Positions 58,786 to 64,000 of a DNA stretch of 64,000 nt are shown here, piece by piece. The notes below the pieces were generated by a model that was not told the DNA's origin, did no database searches, and was given only the letters and a program-made list of their open reading frames with translations. Both the position numbers and the translations under genes were made by a program. Source of the stretch: Xanthobacteraceae bacterium (GTDB lineage Bacteria > Pseudomonadota > Alphaproteobacteria > Rhizobiales > Xanthobacteraceae); NCBI GenBank assembly GCA_004297465.1, contig SCUB01000023.1, forward strand, positions 124,001 to 188,000, written 5' to 3'. Positions within the stretch are counted from its first letter, which is position 1. Every line of letters starts with the position of its first letter.

Positions 58786-59276
58786 CGTGGCGCTCCGGGA
58801 TGGGGAAATAGCCCGATGACATCCGGCGATGACCCGGAACGCGGCGGCGCGGATAGCGGCGCGGATGGCGGCGCGGCCGCGGGCGGCTCCTGCCGGCGGC
58901 CGTTCCACGACGCGAAGAAGCGGTACTCGGCCTCCTCAATCGTGTCGCCGATCACCACGCCAAGGCCCTGCCAGCCGTTGCGGGCAAGCGTCCAGCGCCG
59001 CAGGCTGCCGGCTTCGAGGCCGAGCAGCAGCGCGGCCAGCGCCACGCTATACGGTATGACGCCGACGCGCCCTGCCAGCACCAGCGCGCCGTGAAGCGCG
59101 GCCGTTGCCGCGGCAAAGCCGATCAACGCCAGCCACAGCCGGTGGAACGCCAGCCACAGCGGACCGAACACGAAGGCCCAGACATAGAATCCGTCGCGCA
59201 CGAACACGACGCGGTCCGGCGCGGGCAGCCCGCCGTCGCGCGAGGCGGGCGGAGCATGAACGGTATAGACCGCCAT
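58782..59276 (-). CDS. DUF2628 family membrane protein
   Basis: 164 residues. A cytosolic N-terminus ([20 protein letters not shown]) is followed by about three hydrophobic helices ([59 protein letters not shown]) and a Pro/Ala/Ser-rich tail. DUF2628 has no assigned role; the gene is regularly inserted between hisB and hisH in rhizobial genomes. The ATG ends at 59276. Its stop overlaps the hisH GTG, indicating coupling. Confidence 0.88.
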   Translation of the reverse strand: MAVYTVHAPPASRDGGLPAPDRVVFVRDGFYVWAFVFGPLWLAFHRLWLALIGFAAATAALHGALVLAGRVGVIPYSVALAALLLGLEAGSLRRWTLARNGWQGLGVVIGDTIEEAEYRFFASWNGRRQEPPAAAPPSAPLSAPPRSGSSPDVIGLFPHPGAPR

Positions 59277-59317
59277 TGGCTTGACCTTTCCGGACTTGGC
59301 AGAACCCGGCGGGCGCT

Positions 59318-59911
59318 TCAGCCGCCGAGCTGGCCCTTGGTGGACGGCACCTCGCCGGCGGCGCGCGGATCGATCGCCACCGCCGCGCGCAGCGCCCGCG
59401 CCAGCCCCTTGAAGCAGGACTCCGAGATATGGTGGTTGTTGGTGCCGTACAACGTCTCGACGTGCAGCGTGACACCGGCGTTGAGCGCGAACGCGTTGAA
59501 CCATTCGCGCACCAGGTCGGTGTCGAACTCGCCGATCTTGTCGCGCGAGAACTCCGCCTTGAACACCAGCACCGGGCGGCCGGAAATGTCGATCACGGTG
59601 CGCGTCAGCGTCTCGTCCATGGGGATGTGCACGCTGGCGTAGCGGGTGATGCCCGCCATGTCGCCGAGCGCCTGCTTGACCGCCTGGCCGAGCGCGATGC
59701 CGGTGTCCTCGGTGGTGTGGTGATGGTCGACATGGAGGTCGCCCGCCGCCTTCACCGTGATGTCGATGCGGGAGTGGCGCGCCAGGAGATCGAGCATGTG
59801 GTCGAGGAAGCCGATGCCGGTCGCGATCTGCGAGGCGCCGCTGCCGTCGAGGTCGATGGCCACCTCGATGTCGGTTTCCTTGGTCTTGCGCTTGATCGCC
59901 GCCTTGCGCAT
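59318..59911 (-). CDS. hisB: Imidazoleglycerol-phosphate dehydratase
   Basis: Sixth step of histidine synthesis. 197 residues, the monofunctional HisBd type: [40 protein letters not shown] with manganese-binding His, and [20 protein letters not shown]. Start is ATG at 59911, giving [20 protein letters not shown]. It is divergent from hslV, the arrangement seen throughout Rhizobiales. Confidence 0.97.
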   Translation of the reverse strand: MRKAAIKRKTKETDIEVAIDLDGSGASQIATGIGFLDHMLDLLARHSRIDITVKAAGDLHVDHHHTTEDTGIALGQAVKQALGDMAGITRYASVHIPMDETLTRTVIDISGRPVLVFKAEFSRDKIGEFDTDLVREWFNAFALNAGVTLHVETLYGTNNHHISESCFKGLARALRAAVAIDPRAAGEVPSTKGQLGG

Positions 59912-60087
59912 GGCTCGTTCCACTCCGTTGAAAAGTCGGGTTCTTTTAACAGGCCGCTGGGGCCCGCGCCATGGGGCTCCGACAAACCCAAGACGGAAAA
60001 TGCGACCCGGCCGCGGGCGCGGCTGGCGGTTCGCCATTTGCAAAAGCGTCCTTCAGTCCCTAAATCTGCCCCATCATGGGAATGTTC

Positions 60088-60657
60088 ATGGATTCCACCC
60101 CTTCCTCCGGTCCCGCGAGCTGGCATGCCACCACCATCCTGACCGTCCGCAAGGGCGGCACGGTGGTGATCGGGGGCGACGGCCAGGTCTCGATCGGCCA
60201 GACCATCATCAAGTCCAACGCCCGCAAGGTGCGCCGGCTCGGCAAGGGCGACGTCATCGGCGGCTTCGCCGGCGCCACCGCCGACGCCTTCACCCTGTTC
60301 GAGCGCCTCGAGGCCAAGCTCGAGCAGTATCCCGGCCAGCTGACGCGCGCCGCGGTGGAGCTGGCCAAGGACTGGCGCACCGACCGCTATCTGCGCCGGC
60401 TCGAAGCCATGATGCTGGTGGCCGACCGCGACGTCTCGCTGGTGCTCACCGGCACCGGCGACGTGCTCGAACCCGAGGGCGGCGTGATGGCGATCGGTTC
60501 GGGCGGCAATTACGCGCTCGCCGCCGCGCGCGCGCTCCTTGACACCGACCGCGACGCCGAGACCATCGTGCGCCGCTCGCTCGACATCGCCGCCGACATT
60601 TGCGTGTACACCAACCGCGCCGTGACGGTCGAGATGCTCGACGCCACGCCCGCGTGA
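60088..60657 (+). CDS. hslV: ATP-dependent protease subunit HslV
   Basis: Proteolytic chamber of HslUV. 189 residues. The Thr nucleophile is expected at [11 protein letters not shown] (Thr15), so a 14-residue propeptide would have to be removed. [40 protein letters not shown] and [16 protein letters not shown] are diagnostic. The start is uncertain: ATG at 60088 has GGGA six bases upstream, while ATGs at 60076 and 60082 have no SD. hslU starts 31 bases downstream. Confidence 0.95.
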   Translation: MDSTPSSGPASWHATTILTVRKGGTVVIGGDGQVSIGQTIIKSNARKVRRLGKGDVIGGFAGATADAFTLFERLEAKLEQYPGQLTRAAVELAKDWRTDRYLRRLEAMMLVADRDVSLVLTGTGDVLEPEGGVMAIGSGGNYALAAARALLDTDRDAETIVRRSLDIAADICVYTNRAVTVEMLDATPA

Positions 60658-60688
60658 GTTTTCCCGGTATCAGCGTAAAGCCCCTTTC

Positions 60689-61990
60689 ATGACCGACTTT
60701 TCTCCCCGCGAAATCGTCTCCGAACTCGACCGCTATATTGTCGGACAGCACGACGCCAAGCGCGCCGTCGCCATCGCGCTGCGCAACCGCTGGCGGCGGC
60801 TCCAGCTCGACGAGCGACTGCGCGAGGAAGTGCTGCCGAAGAACATCCTGATGATCGGCCCCACCGGCGTCGGAAAGACCGAGATCTCGCGCCGCCTGGC
60901 GCGCATGGCGGGCGCGCCGTTCCTCAAGGTCGAGGCCACCAAGTTCACCGAGGTCGGCTATGTCGGCCGCGACGTCGAGCAGATCGTGCGCGACCTCCTC
61001 GAGGTGGCGATCGGGCAAATCCGCGAGCGCAAGCGCAAGGACGTGCAGGCCCGCGCCCAGCTCGCCGCCGAGGAGCGCGTGCTCGATGCGCTGGTCGGCG
61101 CCAACGCCTCGGCCGCGACGCGCGATGCGTTCCGCCGCAAGCTGCGCGCCGGCGAACTCAACGACAAGGAGATCGAGATCGAGACCCAGGCCGGCGGCGG
61201 CCTGCCGATGTTCGAGATTCCCGGCATGCCGGGCGCGCAGATGGGCGCGATCTCGCTCGGCGACATCTTCGGCAAGCTTGGCGGCCGCACACGGACGCGG
61301 CGCACCACGGTTTCCGATTCCCACGAGATCCTCGTCAACGAGGAATCCGACAAGCTTCTCGACACCGAGCAGCTGGTGCAGGAGGCGATCGTCGCGGTTG
61401 AGAACAACGGCATCGTGTTCCTCGACGAGATCGACAAGATCTGTGCCCGCGAGGGCCGCGTCGGCGGCGACGTATCGCGCGAGGGCGTGCAGCGCGACCT
61501 GCTGCCGCTGATCGAGGGCACCATCGTCTCGACCAAGCACGGCGCGGTCAAGACCGACCACATCCTGTTCATCGCCTCGGGCGCGTTCCACCTCTCCAAG
61601 CCCTCGGACCTGTTGCCCGAGCTGCAGGGCCGGCTGCCGATCCGCGTCGAACTGCAGGCGCTGACCCGCAACGACTTCCGCCGCATCCTCACCGAGCCGG
61701 AGGCTTCGCTGATCAAGCAGTATGTGGCGCTGCTGCAGACCGAGGGCGTCACGCTGGAGTTTGCGCCCGACGCCATCGACGCCATCGCCGACGTCGCGGT
61801 GGCGGTCAACTCCACGGTGGAGAACATCGGCGCGCGGCGCCTGCAGACGGTGATGGAACGCGTGCTCGACGAGGTTTCGTTCGTCGCCACCGACCGCGCC
61901 GGCGACACCGTGCATATCGACGCGGCTTACGTGAACAAGCATGTCGGCGACCTGGCCAGGAACGCCGACCTCAGCCGCTTCATCCTTTAG
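60689..61990 (+). CDS. hslU: ATP-dependent protease ATPase subunit HslU
   Basis: AAA+ unfoldase partner of HslV. 433 residues: [20 protein letters not shown], Walker [32 protein letters not shown], Walker [14 protein letters not shown], and a C-terminal [12 protein letters not shown] tail that docks in HslV. The I-domain lies at about 110-240. It overlaps the Smr gene (convergent) by four bases. Confidence 0.98.
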   Translation: MTDFSPREIVSELDRYIVGQHDAKRAVAIALRNRWRRLQLDERLREEVLPKNILMIGPTGVGKTEISRRLARMAGAPFLKVEATKFTEVGYVGRDVEQIVRDLLEVAIGQIRERKRKDVQARAQLAAEERVLDALVGANASAATRDAFRRKLRAGELNDKEIEIETQAGGGLPMFEIPGMPGAQMGAISLGDIFGKLGGRTRTRRTTVSDSHEILVNEESDKLLDTEQLVQEAIVAVENNGIVFLDEIDKICAREGRVGGDVSREGVQRDLLPLIEGTIVSTKHGAVKTDHILFIASGAFHLSKPSDLLPELQGRLPIRVELQALTRNDFRRILTEPEASLIKQYVALLQTEGVTLEFAPDAIDAIADVAVAVNSTVENIGARRLQTVMERVLDEVSFVATDRAGDTVHIDAAYVNKHVGDLARNADLSRFIL

Positions 61991-62565
61991 GAAAACGACG
62001 CGCGCGCCCGGCGCAGCCGCACATAGAGCGCGCCGGCGCCACCGTGGCCGATATGGGCCTCCTCGAAGCCGATCACCAGCGCGCGCAAGTCAGGCCCGGC
62101 GAGCCAGTGCGGCACCTGACGGCGCAGCACGCCGCGCTCGCCCTCGCCGCTGCGGCCCTTGCCGGTGATGACCAGCGCCAGCACCGCGCCGTCCTCCCGC
62201 GCGGCGCGGATGAAGCGGATCAGCGCGCCGTGGGCCTCGGCCTGAGTCATGCCGTGCAGGTCGATGCGCGCGTCGATGGCCAGATGGCCGCGCGCGATGC
62301 GCGAACGCTGGCGGCGGTCGAGGCCCGCGGGCTTCGGCGCGGGCGGGACCGGCGCGGCCTGAACGCGCGCGGGCGGCGGCTGCACGGCAGGCCTGGCCTG
62401 CGATTCTGTTTGCGACTTGGGCGGGGCGGCGGCCTGCGGGGACGTTACCGGCTTTGCCCGCGGTTTCTTCTTGATGGGGCGCGCATCCTTGACCACGGTT
62501 TCCCACAATGCGCGTTCCTCGTCCGACAGCGCGCGGCGGCGGGGCGGCGGCCTGAGGCGGGTCAT
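61987..62565 (-). CDS. Smr domain-containing protein
   Basis: 192 residues. An N-terminal disordered, Pro/Ala/Lys-rich half (1-95) is followed by a Smr domain: [20 protein letters not shown] with the LDLHG-like motif, and [20 protein letters not shown] with the TGxG loop. Smr domains nick or bind RNA/DNA; in alphaproteobacteria the role is unknown. The ATG overlaps the mltA stop as ATGA, so the two are coupled. Confidence 0.93.
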   Translation of the reverse strand: MTRLRPPPRRRALSDEERALWETVVKDARPIKKKPRAKPVTSPQAAAPPKSQTESQARPAVQPPPARVQAAPVPPAPKPAGLDRRQRSRIARGHLAIDARIDLHGMTQAEAHGALIRFIRAAREDGAVLALVITGKGRSGEGERGVLRRQVPHWLAGPDLRALVIGFEEAHIGHGGAGALYVRLRRARASFS

Positions 62566-63911
62566 CGGGTCGGCCCCATGCCGCGCGGGTTTGCGCCGGA
62601 TTTGCGCGCGCCGGTTTCGGGGCGCGGCGACGGCAGCGGCGTCGCCTGTGCCGGTTTAACCTCCGCCGGTTTTGCATCCGGCTGCTGCGGAAACAGCCTT
62701 GCGATCTTCTGCGCCGGCCGCGGCGCCGGCAGCGGCTGACGGCGCGCCGCGACCGCCGGATCGAGCGCCCTCGGCACCAGGATCGCGAACTGCGCCGGGT
62801 GGCGCAACTGCCCGGCGATGCGGCCAGCCTCGGGGCCGGCGCCGAAATAGATGTCGGCGCGCGCCGGGCCGATGATGGCCGAGCCGGTGTCCTGCGCCAC
62901 CATCAGGCGGCGGAACGCGGCCTCGCTCGGCAGATCGCCGGCGATGAAGAACGGCGTGCCGTAGACATGGAGCGCCTTGTCGACCGCGATCGAGCGGCCG
63001 GCGGTGAGCGGCACCCCTTGCGCGCCACGCGGCTCATCGGCGTCCGAAAGCTTCACCTCGCGGAAGAACACATAGGAGCGGTTCTGCCGTCTGAGCTCGG
63101 CGGCACCGCCGGGATTGTCCTCCATCCATTGGCGGATGCGCTGCATCGACATCTCTTCCCTGGGGATGATGCCGCGCTCGATCAGCACCCGCCCGACCGG
63201 CGTATAGGGATAGCCGTTGTGGGCATCGTAGTTGAGTCGCAGCACCGAGCCGTCGTCGAGGCGCACGCGCGCCGAGCCCTGGATCTGCATGAACAAGAGG
63301 TCGGTCTGGTTCTTCAGCCAGCACAGTTCGAGCGAGCGGCCGGCCAGCGCGCCGTCCTCGATCTCGCCGCGGTCGTAGTACGGCACCAGCTTGCGCCGGC
63401 CGATCTTGCGGAACACCTCGCCCTTGTTGGGCAGGCCGGCCGAACTCTGCCGGTAGCCGCGCACGAACAGGTTCGCGGGCCGGCGATAGACCGGAACCGG
63501 AAAGGCCTCGCTCGGGCTGCGCGAGCCTTCGAGGATGGGCTCGTAATAGCCGGTGACGAAGCCGGCCGCCTCGCCGAGTCGCGCGATGCGCAGCGCGACG
63601 AAATGGGTTTCGAAAAACGCCCGCGCCGCAAGATCCCCGCCGTGGACGGCGCGCGCCGCAAGACATGGCGCGCGCAGCGAATGGCCGAGCGCCTTGGCGT
63701 CAGGCTCATTGGATGCGCTGGCACCGATGCTGCGGCAACTGGCGACAAAGGCGGCGAACGCCGCCTTGTGGTCGTCGCCTGGCCAGCCCGGCAGATCGGC
63801 CCACGCCACCGGTTCGAACTGGCTGTCGGGCATGGTGAAGGAAGGCGCGGGCTCGCGCGCGCGGGCGAAAGCTTCAATGCCGGATGGAAGCATCATGAGC
63901 GCGGCCAGCAA
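62562..63911 (-). CDS. mltA: Membrane-bound lytic murein transglycosylase A
   Basis: Cleaves peptidoglycan glycan strands, leaving 1,6-anhydro-muropeptides. 449 residues: AGFVTGYYEPILEGSRSPSE and CWLKNQTDLLFMQIQGSARV are MltA core motifs, and a 3D (Asp-Asp-Asp) domain follows with LMVAQDTGSAIIGPARADIY. The C-terminus is a Pro/Ala-rich tail of about 65 residues. TTG at 63911 is the first start; ATG 63896 or 63893 is an alternative. The N-terminal hydrophobic stretch is short and no lipobox Cys is visible. Confidence 0.93.
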   Translation of the reverse strand: MLAALMMLPSGIEAFARAREPAPSFTMPDSQFEPVAWADLPGWPGDDHKAAFAAFVASCRSIGASASNEPDAKALGHSLRAPCLAARAVHGGDLAARAFFETHFVALRIARLGEAAGFVTGYYEPILEGSRSPSEAFPVPVYRRPANLFVRGYRQSSAGLPNKGEVFRKIGRRKLVPYYDRGEIEDGALAGRSLELCWLKNQTDLLFMQIQGSARVRLDDGSVLRLNYDAHNGYPYTPVGRVLIERGIIPREEMSMQRIRQWMEDNPGGAAELRRQNRSYVFFREVKLSDADEPRGAQGVPLTAGRSIAVDKALHVYGTPFFIAGDLPSEAAFRRLMVAQDTGSAIIGPARADIYFGAGPEAGRIAGQLRHPAQFAILVPRALDPAVAARRQPLPAPRPAQKIARLFPQQPDAKPAEVKPAQATPLPSPRPETGARKSGANPRGMGPTR

Positions 63912-63942
63912 GGCCGCGCCCGAAGTTGCGCGCGGACGCGCG

Positions 63943-64000
63943 CTAACGCCCGGCCTCGGTGGCGACCAGCTTCCAGTTCGGATCGCGGGACGAAACGTCG
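63943..64000 (-). CDS. Tim44/TimA family protein (C-terminal codons only)
   Basis: Only the last 19 codons are inside the window; reading minus they end SSRDPNWKLVATEAGR before TAG. This matches the C-terminus I know from alphaproteobacterial Tim44-like proteins, which are usually found upstream of mltA, as here. The gene continues beyond base 64000. Confidence 0.7.
   Translation of the reverse strand, partial: DVSSRDPNWKLVATEAGR

Noticed and set aside
60051-60074. CTTCAG-N12-CCCCAT resembling an RpoH promoter before hslV
   Set aside because: The -10 box would end one base before the first possible ATG and 13 bases before the chosen one, leaving almost no leader; the -35 is also poor.

Overview
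The window is about 64 kb of high-GC (roughly two-thirds G+C), gene-dense alphaproteobacterial chromosome. Gene content and order point to Hyphomicrobiales (Rhizobiales), most like the Xanthobacteraceae/Nitrobacteraceae side. The markers are TIGR02300, an Hsp20/DUF1150 pair, the rnd-lptC-lptA-lptB-rpoN-hpf-ptsN block, an NDUFA9-like protein next to uppP, a PmtA-like methyltransferase, an rsmI-yraN-gshB-comM block, and hslVU beside hisB-hisH-hisA-hisF-hisE. This is inferred from gene content, not from a search. Almost everything is housekeeping core; no CRISPR array, prophage, insertion sequence or secretion cluster is visible.

Layout. 1-5 kb: sppA (cut by the left edge), rpsA, cmk and a class II aroA on the minus strand. 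5-6.6 kb: a zinc-ribbon TIGR02300 protein, tRNA-Ala(GGC), and an Hsp20/DUF1150 pair behind a heat-shock-type promoter. 6.7-13.1 kb: a minus-strand block joining LPS transport (lptC, lptA, lptB) to sigma-54 and nitrogen-PTS control (rpoN, hpf, ptsN), with rnd. 13.2-19.3 kb: a TfoX-like protein, an unknown membrane-anchored protein, tRNA-Leu(CAG), an NDUFA9-like protein, uppP, a glutathione transferase, queG and an alpha/beta hydrolase. 19.5-26.6 kb: infC with an apparent AUU start, then rpmI-rplT-pheS-pheT. This translation block is broken by two minus-strand accessory genes, and by a low-GC gene placed exactly between pheS and pheT. 26.6-36.3 kb: an amine oxidase, a YiiX-like cysteine hydrolase, a CysZ-like membrane protein, two unknown genes, nth, an Ogt-type repair protein, gpmA, dapB, pyrF and a flavin reductase. 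36.3-47.3 kb: a PmtA-like methyltransferase, the chaperone genes dnaJ, dnaK, grpE and hrcA (the last two separated by a HxlR/NAD(P)-binding cassette), then rph-rdgB-hemW. 47.4-55.2 kb: a periplasmic-binding lipoprotein, rsmI-yraN-gshB-comM and a hybrid histidine kinase. 55.2-64 kb: coaA, his genes, hslVU, a Smr-domain protein, mltA and the last codons of a Tim44-like gene.

The genes form several working units: ribosome and phenylalanyl-tRNA synthesis; protein quality control (dnaK/dnaJ/grpE, Hsp20, HslVU, with HrcA as repressor); envelope building (lptABC, uppP, mltA, the LpoA-like lipoprotein); and histidine biosynthesis. No large undescribed system stands out. The least ordinary features are small: the nested ORF in pheST, the infC AUU start, a possible RNA thermometer before hsp20, a structured leader before rpmI, the low-GC methyltransferase island, an unknown protein with nuclease-fold-like spacing near 30.4 kb, and a HxlR cassette with mirror-image operator sites. 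Starts were chosen by eye from Shine-Dalgarno (SD) spacing and family N-termini.
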